DNA of 64,000 bases from Bacteroides sp. GTDB taxonomy: Bacteria; Bacteroidota; Bacteroidia; Bacteroidales; Muribaculaceae. This document shows positions 1-16,291 of the stretch, piece after piece. Position 1 is the first letter of the stretch; each line of letters begins with the position of its first letter. The stretch is from the NCBI GenBank assembly GCA_023666835.1, contig JAMPBJ010000001.1:275340-339339 (forward strand). Direction: 5' to 3'. Position numbers and translations under genes: made by a program. The notes beneath the pieces are model-generated. The model saw nothing but the letters and a program-made list of their open reading frames with translations, did not search any database and was not told the DNA's origin.

Positions 1-255
1 ATCCTGAAGAAAGAAGAAGGTGGCCGTCACACTCCGTTCCACAACCACTATCGTCCGCAGTTCTACATCCGCACACTCGACGTGACCGGTGAAATCACCC
101 TCCCCGAAGGTGTTGAAATGGTAATGCCCGGCGACAACGTGGAAATCACCGTTGATCTGATCAACCCCGTAGCATGCTCTCAGGGTCTTCGCTTCGCTAT
201 CCGCGAAGGTGGCCGCACTGTAGGTTCGGGCCAGATCACCGAAATCCTCGACTAA
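1..255 (+). CDS. tuf: Elongation factor Tu, C-terminal part (partial)
   Basis: The last 84 codons of EF-Tu, cut by the window edge and ending in TAA at 253-255. The reading frame contains the beta-barrel domain 3 signature (GGRHTPF, then NYRPQFY-like [11 protein letters not shown]) and ends with [15 protein letters not shown], which is the usual EF-Tu C terminus. EF-Tu delivers aminoacyl-tRNA to the ribosome as a GTP complex; the GTPase domain lies outside the window. It is followed by a hairpin, tRNA-Trp and secE, the order seen in many bacterial genomes. Confidence 0.97.
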   Translation: MLKKEEGGRHTPFHNHYRPQFYIRTLDVTGEITLPEGVEMVMPGDNVEITVDLINPVACSQGLRFAIREGGRTVGSGQITEILD

Positions 256-316
256 TACTGTCAGCAAAGACTTGACGTCCGTCCAGCGGACGAGGGCACT
301 GACAAAGTCAAGATAA

Positions 317-374
317 ATAAAAGCGGCCGATCATCGCAATCGGCAAACAGCCAGGCAATGGCGGCCGCTTTTAT
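317..374 (+). terminator. Possible terminator or processing hairpin after tuf
   Basis: A perfect 13-bp inverted repeat (ATAAAAGCGGCCG at 317-329 and its complement at 362-374) encloses a 32-nt loop. It lies between tuf and tRNA-Trp. The right arm carries TTTTA but no longer T-run, so it may be a weak terminator or an RNA-processing site rather than a full stop. Confidence 0.5.
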
Positions 375-380
375 CATCAT

Positions 381-453
381 ACGGGAATAGCTCAGTCGGT
401 AGAGCACTGGTCTCCAAAACCAGGTGTCGGGAGTTCGAGCCTCTCTTCCCGTG
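381..453 (+). tRNA. tRNA-Trp (anticodon CCA)
   Basis: A complete cloverleaf can be drawn. The acceptor stem is ACGGGAA (381-387) with TTCCCGT (446-452) and discriminator G at 453. The anticodon stem is CTGGT/ACCAG with loop CTCCAAA, giving anticodon CCA at 414-416. The T-arm contains GTTCGAG. No CCA tail is encoded. It sits between tuf and secE, the usual place for tRNA-Trp in this cluster. Confidence 0.97.
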
Positions 454-468
454 CAAAGAAAAACAGAA

Positions 469-678
469 ATGAAGAAACTAAAACTACTTACGAATATCGA
501 GGAGTCATATACCGAACTTCGTTATAAGACTTCTTGGCCTACAAGAGACCAGTTGGTCAAGAGCGCCGTTGTCGTGATGATCGCTTCCATTATTATCGCC
601 GCGATAATCTGGTGTATGGACTGGGTGGTTGAAAAAGTAATGAACTTAATCTACAGTCTGCCCCAGCTTTTCAGCTAA
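469..678 (+). CDS. secE: Preprotein translocase subunit SecE
   Basis: A 69-residue protein starting at ATG 469; in-frame codons further upstream run into the tRNA, so this start is preferred. It has the short single-span SecE form: a charged N-terminal helix with the conserved SWPTRDQL stretch, then one hydrophobic segment at about residues 31-55. SecE clamps SecY in the inner-membrane Sec translocon. It lies 15 bp after tRNA-Trp and 36 bp before nusG, the conserved secE-nusG arrangement. Confidence 0.95.
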   Translation: MKKLKLLTNIEESYTELRYKTSWPTRDQLVKSAVVVMIASIIIAAIIWCMDWVVEKVMNLIYSLPQLFS

Positions 679-714
679 GCAGACAATGAGTAATCACTTT
701 TAAAAACTCGATCA

Positions 715-1275
715 ATGGCCGAAGAAAAAGACGACAAGAAAAAATGGTACGTATTGCGTGCCATTTCAGGTAAAGAAGCTAAGGTGAAGGAAGTGTTGGA
801 AGCACAAATGCGCAACACTGACCTTGGCAAGTCAGTTTTCCAAGTATTGATTCCGACAGAGAAAGTGCTTACAGTGCGCAGCGGCAAGAAGGTGATCAAA
901 GAAAAGAACCTTTACAGCGGCTACGTGTTCATCGAGGCCACTCTTCACGGTGAGGTGGAGTATGAACTCCGCAACACCACCAATGTGATCGACTTCCTCC
1001 GCGGCAAGGGTAAAGGCGCCAAGCCTGAAGTTCTGCGCGAGAGCGAAGTTCAACGCATGCTCGGCATGGCCGACGAAATGGCCGACATCACCGTCGACAC
1101 GATCAACGACTACATCGTTGGCGAAACGGTCAAAGTGATTGTCGGACCGTTCAACGGCTTCACCGGCAAAATCGAAGAAGTGGACCGCGACAAGAAGAAG
1201 CTCAAAGTCATGGTCAAGATCTTTGGCCGTGAGACACCTCTTGAATTGGAAAATTCGCAAGTAGAGCGAGTGTGA
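715..1275 (+). CDS. nusG: Transcription termination/antitermination protein NusG
   Basis: 186 residues. The N-terminal NGN domain (about 8-115) opens with KKWYVLRAISGKEAKVKE and contains GYVFIE. The C-terminal KOW domain (about 130-186) contains VIVGPFNGFTGKIEEVD. NusG binds the RNA polymerase clamp and couples elongation to Rho or the ribosome. Length and motif order are normal for the family. The gene is followed by rplK after a 90-bp gap, as in most bacteria. Confidence 0.97.
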   Translation: MAEEKDDKKKWYVLRAISGKEAKVKEVLEAQMRNTDLGKSVFQVLIPTEKVLTVRSGKKVIKEKNLYSGYVFIEATLHGEVEYELRNTTNVIDFLRGKGKGAKPEVLRESEVQRMLGMADEMADITVDTINDYIVGETVKVIVGPFNGFTGKIEEVDRDKKKLKVMVKIFGRETPLELENSQVERV

Positions 1276-1365
1276 CAAACGAATCGACGCCATTGGTTAC
1301 GCATAGGCGCCGTTTTCGATGTTTAACCCGCACATTGAACACCAATATCTAAAATTAAGATTAAA

Positions 1366-1809
1366 ATGGCTAAAGAAATTGCTGGACAAATCAAATTGCA
1401 GATTAAGGGTGGAGCAGCAAATCCATCACCGCCAGTAGGTCCCGCTCTGGGTTCTAAGGGCATCAACATCATGGAATTCTGCAAGCAGTTCAATGCCCGC
1501 ACACAGGACAAAGCCGGAAAGGTGCTCCCCGTAGTAATCACTTATTACACGGACAAGAGCTTCGACTTCGTAGTGAAGACTCCTCCGGTAGCAGTCCAGT
1601 TGCTCGAGGCGACCAAGCTCAAAAGCGGCTCGGCACAGCCCAACCGCAACAAAGTGGCCGAAGTCACCTGGGAGCAAGTGAAGGCAATCGCAGAAGACAA
1701 AATGCCTGACTTGAACTGTTTCACCGTAGAATCGGCAATGCGTATGGTTGCTGGTACAGCCAGAAGTATGGGTATCACCGTCAAAGGTACATTCCCTGAA
1801 AATAACTAA
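1366..1809 (+). CDS. rplK: 50S ribosomal protein L11
   Basis: 147 residues with the L11 N-terminal signature ([21 protein letters not shown]) and the C-terminal rRNA-binding domain ending in [10 protein letters not shown]11 forms the GTPase-associated centre on 23S rRNA with the L10/L12 stalk. The gene is followed 18 bp later by rplA, which supports co-transcription in an L11-L1-L10-L12 operon. Confidence 0.97.
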   Translation: MAKEIAGQIKLQIKGGAANPSPPVGPALGSKGINIMEFCKQFNARTQDKAGKVLPVVITYYTDKSFDFVVKTPPVAVQLLEATKLKSGSAQPNRNKVAEVTWEQVKAIAEDKMPDLNCFTVESAMRMVAGTARSMGITVKGTFPENN

Positions 1810-1827
1810 TTCTTCAATTGAAAACAG

Positions 1828-2523
1828 ATGAGTAAACTTACAAAAAATCAAAAGTTGGCCCTCGGTAAGATTGAAGCTGGGAAGACCTACACTCTCGCTG
1901 AAGCGACTGAGAAGGTAAAAGAAATCACTTATACCAAATTCGACGCTTCGCTTGACATAGATGTGCGTCTCGGCGTTGACCCCCGTAAGGCAAACCAGAT
2001 GGTACGTGGCGTGGTGACACTGCCCCACGGAACCGGCAAAACGGTGCGCGTGCTCGTGCTCTGCAACCCCGATGCTGAAGCAGCAGCCAAAGCGGCTGGT
2101 GCCGACTACGTCGGACTCGACGAATATATCGAAAAGATCAAAGGCGGTTGGACCGACGTTGACGTGATCATCACTCAGCCCGCCATCATGGGCAAGATCG
2201 GTGCTCTCGGTCGTATCCTTGGTCCCCGAGGCCTGATGCCTAACCCCAAAAGCGGCACTGTGACAATGGACGTTGCAAAAGCCGTTGAAGAGGTCAAGAA
2301 AGGCAAGATCGACTTCAAGGTCGACAAAAACGGCATTGTTCACTCTTCGATTGGCAAAGTCAGCTTCACACCCGAGCAGATGAAGGAAAACGCGCGCGAG
2401 TTTATCAACACCCTGATCAAACTCAAGCCCGCAACCGCAAAGGGAACTTATATCAAGAGCATTTATCTTTCATCAACGATGAGTCCGGGAGTTAAAGTAG
2501 ACTCCAAGACAATCGATGAATAA
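1828..2523 (+). CDS. rplA: 50S ribosomal protein L1
   Basis: 231 residues, the normal bacterial L1 length. Diagnostic segments include [16 protein letters not shown] near residue 46 and the central signature [18 protein letters not shown] near residue 129. L1 binds helix 76-78 of 23S rRNA and helps release E-site tRNA; in other bacteria it also represses its own operon by binding the mRNA leader. It is 18 bp after rplK and 21 bp before rplJ. Confidence 0.97.
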   Translation: MSKLTKNQKLALGKIEAGKTYTLAEATEKVKEITYTKFDASLDIDVRLGVDPRKANQMVRGVVTLPHGTGKTVRVLVLCNPDAEAAAKAAGADYVGLDEYIEKIKGGWTDVDVIITQPAIMGKIGALGRILGPRGLMPNPKSGTVTMDVAKAVEEVKKGKIDFKVDKNGIVHSSIGKVSFTPEQMKENAREFINTLIKLKPATAKGTYIKSIYLSSTMSPGVKVDSKTIDE

Positions 2524-2544
2524 TCGAATTAAAAAAAGACTACA

Positions 2545-3069
2545 ATGAGAAAGGAAGATAAATCAATAGCAATCGAAAAAATCGCCCAGACCCTCAAGGA
2601 GTACCCCAACTTCTACCTTGTGGAAACAGCCGGCCTCAACGCTGAGAAAACCAGCGATCTGCGTCGTGCCTGCGCAAAAGCCGAAGTGAAACTGATGGTG
2701 GTTAAAAACACCCTCCTTCACAAAGCTCTCGAGCAGCTCGAAGGCGACTTCAGCGAACTCTATCCCGTGCTTGCAGGACCCACTTCATTGATGTGCACCA
2801 ACGTGGCCAACGCCCCGGCAAAGCTCATCAAGGATTTCGTAAAGAAAGACGATGTGCTTCCTGCACTTAAAGCAGCCTACGTCGAAGAAACTGTTTACGT
2901 CGGCGCCGATCAGCTCGACACCCTTGCCACAATCAAGAGCAAGAACGAACTTATCGCCGACGTTGTGGCACTCCTCCAGAGCCCCGCAAAGAACGTTATT
3001 TCGGCCCTTACCTCGGGTGGCACCAAGCTTCATGGCATCCTTGAGACACTTTCAAAAAAAGAAGCATAA
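2545..3069 (+). CDS. rplJ: 50S ribosomal protein L10
   Basis: 174 residues. The protein begins MRKEDKSIAIEKIAQTLKE and contains the L10 core VKNTLLHKAL (about 52-61), with a C-terminal helical tail that in the family binds L7/L12 dimers. L10 anchors the ribosomal stalk. It lies 21 bp after rplA and 35 bp before rplL, the standard arrangement. Confidence 0.96.
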   Translation: MRKEDKSIAIEKIAQTLKEYPNFYLVETAGLNAEKTSDLRRACAKAEVKLMVVKNTLLHKALEQLEGDFSELYPVLAGPTSLMCTNVANAPAKLIKDFVKKDDVLPALKAAYVEETVYVGADQLDTLATIKSKNELIADVVALLQSPAKNVISALTSGGTKLHGILETLSKKEA

Positions 3070-3104
3070 TTAAACAAGTAAATAACAAATAAAATCATAC
3101 AAAA

Positions 3105-3479
3105 ATGGCAGATTTAAAAGCTTTTGCAGAACAATTAGTTAACCTCTCAGTAAAAGAAGTAAACGAACTTGCTCAGATCCTTAAGGAAGAATATGGCATC
3201 GAACCCGCCGCTGCTGCTGTAGCAGTTGCTGCCGGACCTGCTGCCGGTGCACCCGCCGCTGAAGAAAAAACTTCGTTCGACGTGCTGCTCAAATCAGCTG
3301 GTGCTAAGAAACTCGATGTTGTAAAAGTAGTTAAGGCTCAGACCGGTCTTGGCCTCAAAGAAGCCAAAGAACTCGTTGACGGTGCTCCCGCTGTTGTTAA
3401 AGAAGGTCTCCCCAAAGCTGACGCAGAAGGCCTCAAGAAAGAACTCGAAGCAGCCGGCGCTGAAGTTGAACTTAAATAA
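3105..3479 (+). CDS. rplL: 50S ribosomal protein L7/L12
   Basis: 124 residues. An N-terminal dimerisation region is followed by an alanine- and proline-rich hinge (about 40-55) and the C-terminal factor-binding domain with [20 protein letters not shown] and [13 protein letters not shown]7/L12 recruits translation GTPases. It is the last ribosomal gene before rpoB and is followed by an attenuator-like hairpin. Confidence 0.97.
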   Translation: MADLKAFAEQLVNLSVKEVNELAQILKEEYGIEPAAAAVAVAAGPAAGAPAAEEKTSFDVLLKSAGAKKLDVVKVVKAQTGLGLKEAKELVDGAPAVVKEGLPKADAEGLKKELEAAGAEVELK

Positions 3480-3502
3480 TAACGACTGTCAATCAGGTAT
3501 AT

Positions 3503-3542
3503 AGGTTAAGTATCACCGAAGAGGTGGATACTTAACCTTTTT
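3503..3542 (+). terminator. Intrinsic terminator/attenuator between rplL and rpoB
   Basis: The arms AGGTTAAGTATC (3503-3514) and GATACTTAACCT (3527-3538) pair perfectly. An inner ACC/GGT stem extends them past a single bulged G, and five T residues follow (3538-3542). The structure has the form of a Rho-independent terminator. Its place inside the rplL-rpoB spacer suggests partial termination that would set ribosomal protein against polymerase subunit levels. Confidence 0.75.
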
Positions 3543-3588
3543 GTGTCATTATTTAATTTAAGTTCATTAACCCTACCAAGATTTTTAG

Positions 3589-7401
<3,813 letters not shown>

Positions 7402-7456
7402 GGGTCGCAACCCTCCTCATCAATAAACCAGTATCTATCTTTAGGCAAAACATAAT

Positions 7457-11752
<4,296 letters not shown>

Positions 11753-11787
11753 TCCTTCCGGCGATACTTTTCAGCCAAACCATACCG

Positions 11788-11823
11788 GAGGCTGTGTCAA
11801 TCACCAGACACAGCCTCTTTTTT
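11788..11823 (+). terminator. Rho-independent terminator of the rpoBC operon
   Basis: A perfect 11-bp stem (GAGGCTGTGTC at 11788-11798, GACACAGCCTC at 11807-11817) has an 8-nt loop and is followed by six T residues. It starts 36 bp after the rpoC stop codon. Confidence 0.93.
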
Positions 11824-12168
11824 ATGCACCAAAATCTCACATAAAAGTGAAGAGCCGGCTGAAGAAAAAATTCCTCGGTCGGCTCCTCGGGATTGGATGT
11901 GTGTTTCCCAGTATAATTTGAAGGTTGTGATTGAGAGATGTATGATTTATGCTGTTTTTGCTATCATTTCATGATGCAAATTTAGGATATGTCAACCGCC
12001 TCAAACGAATCCTTGACCCATGTGGCGGACAAAACCCAAGGTTCGTATGACGAACGATTTTCTTTCGATGATAACCACAATAAGAGCAACATTTTTGTCG
12101 ATCCACCACCTTTTATCCATTGAGATTGTTGTATATTTGTATGATCATAACCAAACTAATATCTTGTC
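11824..12168. other. Intergenic region between rpoC terminator and helicase gene
   Basis: No convincing gene. The region is AT-rich and holds an 11-bp stem with two G-U pairs (11852-11862 with 11875-11885), a hyphenated palindrome GTTCGT-ATG-ACGAAC (12041-12055), and a TAAATTTG box on the minus strand (11977-11984) with CAAA 17 bp further, which could be a stray promoter. The helicase promoter box lies at its right end. Confidence 0.5.
12132..12139 (+). promoter_or_regulatory. Bacteroidetes-type -7 box for the DEAD-box helicase
   Basis: TATATTTG matches TAnnTTTG and lies 30 bp before the helicase ATG. No TTTG is present at the expected 19-21 bp upstream, so only the -7 element is supported. 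Confidence 0.45.
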
Positions 12169-13953
12169 ATGACATTTGAAGAATTGGGCGTCAGAGAAGA
12201 TCTGCGCCACGCCATATCCGACATGGGCTTTGAAAACCCCATGCCCGTACAGGAAAAAGTCATTCCCCATCTGCTCGATGCCGACAGCGACGTGATAGCA
12301 CTCGCCCAGACCGGAACCGGAAAAACAGCCGCTTTCGGACTACCGTTGCTCCAGCGCATCGACCCCGCCATTGACCGCCCGCAGGCACTGATCATAGCTC
12401 CCACGCGCGAACTCTGCCTACAGATCGGATGCGACCTTGCCGACTTCTCGCGCTACATGCCGCAGATCCATGTGCTCCCCGTCTACGGAGGCTCCAGCAT
12501 TGAAAGCCAGATCAAATCCTTGCGCAAAGGCGTACAGATCATCGTGGCCACACCGGGCCGTCTGATCGACCTTATAAAAAGAGGCGAGGTGAAACTTGCC
12601 GGCGTTCACACCGTGGTGCTCGACGAAGCCGACGAGATGCTCAACATGGGCTTTCTCGATTCGATCGACGAAATCCTGTCGCATGTACCCGACGACCGCA
12701 AGATGCTGATGTTCTCGGCCACAATGCCCGACGAGATCGGACGCATTGCCAAAAAATACATGCACGAACCGGTGGAATTCGTCGTGGGCAACCGCAACGA
12801 AGGCGCAGCCAACGTGCGCCACATCTACTACATGGTCAATGCCCGCGACAAATACCTGGCGCTCAAACGCGTGGCCGACGACAATCCCAACATCTACGCC
12901 ATAGTGTTCTGCCGCACACGACGCGACACCCAGGAAATAGCCGACAAACTCATTGCCGACGGCTACAACGCCGACGCACTCCACGGCGACCTTTCGCAGC
13001 AACAGCGCGACATCGTGATGCGTAAATTCCGCGACCGCGTCATCTCCATACTCGTTGCCACCGATGTGGCCGCCCGAGGTCTTGATGTCGACGATCTGAC
13101 CCACGTGATCAACTTCGGGCTTCCTGACGACACGGCAGTCTACACCCACCGATCAGGCCGAACCGGCCGAGCCGGAAAGACAGGAGTGTCAATTGCCATA
13201 ATCCACTCGCGCGAAAAAGGCAAGCTGCGCGAAATCGAAAAACGTATAGGCAAGAAATTCGAACACAAGGAGGTGCCGACGCCCGAGCATATCATTGAGA
13301 AGCAACTATACAATCTGGCCGACCGAATTGAAAAAGTGAAAGTCGACGATGAAGGCATAGCCAAATATCTGCCCGGCATATCACGCAAACTCGAATGGCT
13401 ATCGGAATCCGATCTGCTCAAACGCGTCATAGCACTCGAATTCAACCGCTTGCTCAACTACTACCGCAACGCGCCGAAGATTGACTTCATCGACGAAAAG
13501 CCCAAAAAAGAGAAAAAAGAAATGCGACGACCGGCCACCGAAGCCGAAAAAGACCGCCGAACCGCTGAAAAAGGCATGGAGCGAATATATATCAACGTAG
13601 GCAAAAACGACGGCTTCTATGCAGGCAACCTTATCGATCTGCTCAACCACACGGTGGAAGGAAAACGTGTCGACATAGGTCGCATCGACCTGCTTGGCGG
13701 CTATACGCTCTTCGACATTCACAAAGCCGATGCACGCCGTGTGATCGAAGGGCTTCGCGGCTCGCAGTGGATGGACAAGCGCATATATTGCGAAGTGGCT
13801 GATGTCGACAAAGACTATGCCAAGGCATCACGACGCAAATCGAAGACCGATGACTATGAGCTTGAGCCCGAAACGACCGCCGACTATTTCAAGCGCAAAT
13901 CACGCGCTGACTCCTCAAAGGCTAAAAAGCAGTCAAAAAAAGGCCGGAGGTGA
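12169..13953 (+). CDS. DEAD-box ATP-dependent RNA helicase with DbpA-like RNA-binding domain
   Basis: 594 residues. All core helicase motifs are present: Q motif (FENPMPVQ, about 21-28), Walker A AQTGTGKT (46-53), PTREL, DEAD at 152-155, SAT, and HRSGRTGR. The C-terminal part (about 465-545) resembles the DbpA/CsdA RRM-like RNA-binding domain, followed by a basic tail rich in Lys and Ser. Such enzymes unwind structured RNA in ribosome assembly or cold adaptation. It could be named deaD or dbpA; the exact orthologue is not decided here. It has its own promoter box and no operon partner upstream. Confidence 0.92.
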   Translation: MTFEELGVREDLRHAISDMGFENPMPVQEKVIPHLLDADSDVIALAQTGTGKTAAFGLPLLQRIDPAIDRPQALIIAPTRELCLQIGCDLADFSRYMPQIHVLPVYGGSSIESQIKSLRKGVQIIVATPGRLIDLIKRGEVKLAGVHTVVLDEADEMLNMGFLDSIDEILSHVPDDRKMLMFSATMPDEIGRIAKKYMHEPVEFVVGNRNEGAANVRHIYYMVNARDKYLALKRVADDNPNIYAIVFCRTRRDTQEIADKLIADGYNADALHGDLSQQQRDIVMRKFRDRVISILVATDVAARGLDVDDLTHVINFGLPDDTAVYTHRSGRTGRAGKTGVSIAIIHSREKGKLREIEKRIGKKFEHKEVPTPEHIIEKQLYNLADRIEKVKVDDEGIAKYLPGISRKLEWLSESDLLKRVIALEFNRLLNYYRNAPKIDFIDEKPKKEKKEMRRPATEAEKDRRTAEKGMERIYINVGKNDGFYAGNLIDLLNHTVEGKRVDIGRIDLLGGYTLFDIHKADARRVIEGLRGSQWMDKRIYCEVADVDKDYAKASRRKSKTDDYELEPETTADYFKRKSRADSSKAKKQSKKGRR

Positions 13954-13977
13954 TGATGGCATACGATAAAAAAACAG

Positions 13978-13985
13978 TAAATTTG
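13978..13985 (+). promoter_or_regulatory. -7 box upstream of the DUF3256 gene
   Basis: TAAATTTG matches TAnnTTTG and lies 36 bp before the ATG at 14022. No clear TTTG partner is visible upstream, so the call rests on the -7 element alone. Confidence 0.42.
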
Positions 13986-14021
13986 CACATATCATCAGCC
14001 ACCAAACACCATCAACTGTAA

Positions 14022-14765
14022 ATGAAGAAAAAATATTTGGCGTCAGCCCTCGTCGCAGCATTTGTTCTGCTGATGTCTCTGCAACTCAAAGGTCGCTCTC
14101 TTGGAGAAATACCGGTGGAAGACACACTGCTTTTCGACGACGAAGTAGTGGAAGTCGATGAAGTAGTGGAAGCTATAGACACAGGTTCTTTTGACAGCAT
14201 CGCCACCATTCACCTGTTTTTATCTGCACCGTCGGTCATCCTGCCGACGTTGCCTTCCAACACGCGACTCGACATGGTGGACTATTTTAACAGCTCCATG
14301 CCCAATTCGAGCAAAAACATCATGGGAGGAGTGTCGAATATCGAAGAAGCTACCGACCAATCGATTAAGATAAAAATGTCGGTCGCCTCCGAGTGTCAGA
14401 TTTTCATCCTTCCATACGGCAAGCAGGAGCTGTATGGCGTGATCAAAACAGTGTATGCTCCCGAAGCCGACAGCAAACTCGAGATATATAATACTACATG
14501 GGGCGACCCCATCACATCAAAAATCTTTAAGTCACCTGCGCTCTCCGACTGGCTTAACGCCGTCGGACAAAAACATAAAAAAGAAGTGGCCAATGCCCTG
14601 CAATTCATGTTGGTATCCTACTCCTACGACCCTGCGACTCAGCAACTGACCCTCATCAACAACAGCCGCACGGCATTCTCCAAGGAAACCTACGAACCGA
14701 TCGCATCGTATCTTAAAGAGAGAATCGTCTATCAGTGGAACGGCAAAAAATTCGTTAAACAATGA
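14022..14765 (+). CDS. DUF3256 family exported protein
   Basis: 247 residues with an N-terminal signal peptide (KKK then a hydrophobic core to about residue 22). The segment LPSNTRLDMVDYFNSSM and the following part resemble DUF3256, a Bacteroidetes family of unknown function. A run rich in Asp, Glu and Val (about 37-52) follows the signal. The stop codon overlaps the xseA start by 4 bp (ATGA), implying translational coupling, although a role linked to exonuclease VII is not evident. Cell location is inferred to be periplasmic or outer-membrane associated. Confidence 0.75.
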   Translation: MKKKYLASALVAAFVLLMSLQLKGRSLGEIPVEDTLLFDDEVVEVDEVVEAIDTGSFDSIATIHLFLSAPSVILPTLPSNTRLDMVDYFNSSMPNSSKNIMGGVSNIEEATDQSIKIKMSVASECQIFILPYGKQELYGVIKTVYAPEADSKLEIYNTTWGDPITSKIFKSPALSDWLNAVGQKHKKEVANALQFMLVSYSYDPATQQLTLINNSRTAFSKETYEPIASYLKERIVYQWNGKKFVKQ

Positions 14766-16057
14766 GAACAGCCCTGTCGCTCACCGAGCTAAACCGTCGG
14801 GTTGCACAGGCTTTGTCGGGACCCGGTTTTCAAAACGTATGGGTTGCGGCCGAGCTGTCGGATCTTCGCATCAATCACGGCCATTGCTATATGGAGCTGA
14901 TGGAAAAAGATCCCGACACCGGATCGATAAAAGCAAAGCTCCGGGCCATGATCTGGGCAAGCGTGTTTCCACGGCTTAACGCCGAATTCTATGGCTCTAC
15001 CGGCCAACGGCTCGAAAGCGGTCTGAAAGTGCTGGTGTGCGGAAGCGTCAACTATCATCCTGCCTTCGGTATGGCCTTCTCGATCACGGCCATCGATCCA
15101 TCGTTCACGATGGGAGAGGCCGAACGACGCAGGCGAGAAATACTTCAGCGGCTGCAACGCGAAAACGTGGCCGACCTCAACAAATCTCTGCCATGGCCGG
15201 TTGTGGCCCACAATATCGCCATCATCTCGGCTCGCGGAGCAGCCGGCTACGGCGACTTCATACACCAGCTTTACAGCAATGCTTCGCACATACGGTTTCG
15301 CACCAAACTGTTTGAAGCAGTCATGCAGGGCAACCGCACATCGCCGTCGGTCATCGACGCCCTTGAGCGGATCAATGCCGACAGCGAACAATTCGATTGT
15401 GTGGTGATCATACGCGGCGGCGGGGCCACCAGCGATCTGCTGGCATTCGACGACTATGCCCTTGCCAACAACGTGGCGCAATTCCCGCTGCCGATCATCA
15501 TAGGCATTGGCCACGAACGCGACACCACGGTGCTCGACTATGTGGCCAACATGCGCGTCAAAACTCCTACAGCAGCTGCCGAATGGCTGATAAAACTTGG
15601 CGAAACGGCACTTGAGCGCCTGCGCACCATCGCCTCCGAAATCATGTTGCGCGCCTCCGACGCCATCAAAGACTCCCGCGAGCATCTGGCCTACATCAGC
15701 AGTGCACTGTCGATGGCTCCGACCGGTGCGCTGGACCGCGCATCGTCGCGCTTGCAACAGGCCACATTGCAATTGGCCCGCACCGGCGCCGTGCGCATCA
15801 CTCCGGCCCTTGCGCAAATCGACGCCCGCACCCAGGCACTTGCCAATGCCACCGTCAGTGCTGTCAGATCGGCATCAGACAGGCTCGATTCGCGCTTGAA
15901 ACTGCTTGAAGCACTTTCGCCACAGGCCACCCTGGCCCGAGGCTATTCCATCACCACCATCGACGGCAAAGCCGTGCTCCACGCCTCGCAACTCAAGCCC
16001 GGTCAGGAAATCACGACCACCCTGGCCGATGGCACCGTGATCTCAACAATCAAATAA
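14762..16057 (+). CDS. xseA: Exodeoxyribonuclease VII large subunit
   Basis: 431 residues. An N-terminal OB-fold (about 1-100) is followed by the exonuclease VII catalytic region, with RGGGATSDLLAFDDYALA and IIGIGHERDTTVLDYVAN near residues 215-260. A long helical segment and a C-terminal LARGYSITT complete the family pattern. With XseB it degrades single-stranded DNA in both directions. The gene overlaps DUF3256 by 4 bp and is followed 12 bp later by xseB. Confidence 0.95.
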   Translation: MRTALSLTELNRRVAQALSGPGFQNVWVAAELSDLRINHGHCYMELMEKDPDTGSIKAKLRAMIWASVFPRLNAEFYGSTGQRLESGLKVLVCGSVNYHPAFGMAFSITAIDPSFTMGEAERRRREILQRLQRENVADLNKSLPWPVVAHNIAIISARGAAGYGDFIHQLYSNASHIRFRTKLFEAVMQGNRTSPSVIDALERINADSEQFDCVVIIRGGGATSDLLAFDDYALANNVAQFPLPIIIGIGHERDTTVLDYVANMRVKTPTAAAEWLIKLGETALERLRTIASEIMLRASDAIKDSREHLAYISSALSMAPTGALDRASSRLQQATLQLARTGAVRITPALAQIDARTQALANATVSAVRSASDRLDSRLKLLEALSPQATLARGYSITTIDGKAVLHASQLKPGQEITTTLADGTVISTIK

Positions 16058-16069
16058 CATCGCAATCAT

Positions 16070-16291
16070 ATGGAAACCAACGAAAACCAAATACCTGCCG
16101 ACAAACTGTCGTACACCCAGGCAATTGAAGAACTCGACAGAATACTTGCCAACATGCAGAGCAACAACTGCGACATAGACCGTCTGACATCGATGACCCG
16201 ACGCGCAACAGTGCTCCTAAAGGAATGCCGCAAACGTCTGACAGCCACCGACGAAGAACTCCGTTCAATTCTCAGCGAACTCGAAAAATGA
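16070..16291 (+). CDS. xseB: Exodeoxyribonuclease VII small subunit
   Basis: 73 residues. The sequence SYTQAIEELDRILANMQ followed by CDIDRLTSMTRRATVLLKECRKRL is the XseB two-helix pattern. It binds along the helices of XseA to form exonuclease VII. It lies 12 bp after xseA, and its TGA overlaps the next gene's ATG by 4 bp. Confidence 0.93.
   Translation: METNENQIPADKLSYTQAIEELDRILANMQSNNCDIDRLTSMTRRATVLLKECRKRLTATDEELRSILSELEK

Noticed and set aside
1426..2343. 305-codon open frame on the minus strand
   Set aside because: Antisense to rplK and rplA; both ribosomal proteins are certain.
11852..11984. Small RNA gene on the minus strand after rpoC
   Set aside because: There is a TAAATTTG box, but the -33 spacing is only 17 bp and no terminator follows on that strand.
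14789..15817. 342-codon open frame on the minus strand
   Set aside because: Antisense to xseA, which has clear family motifs; no domain recognisable in the shadow.
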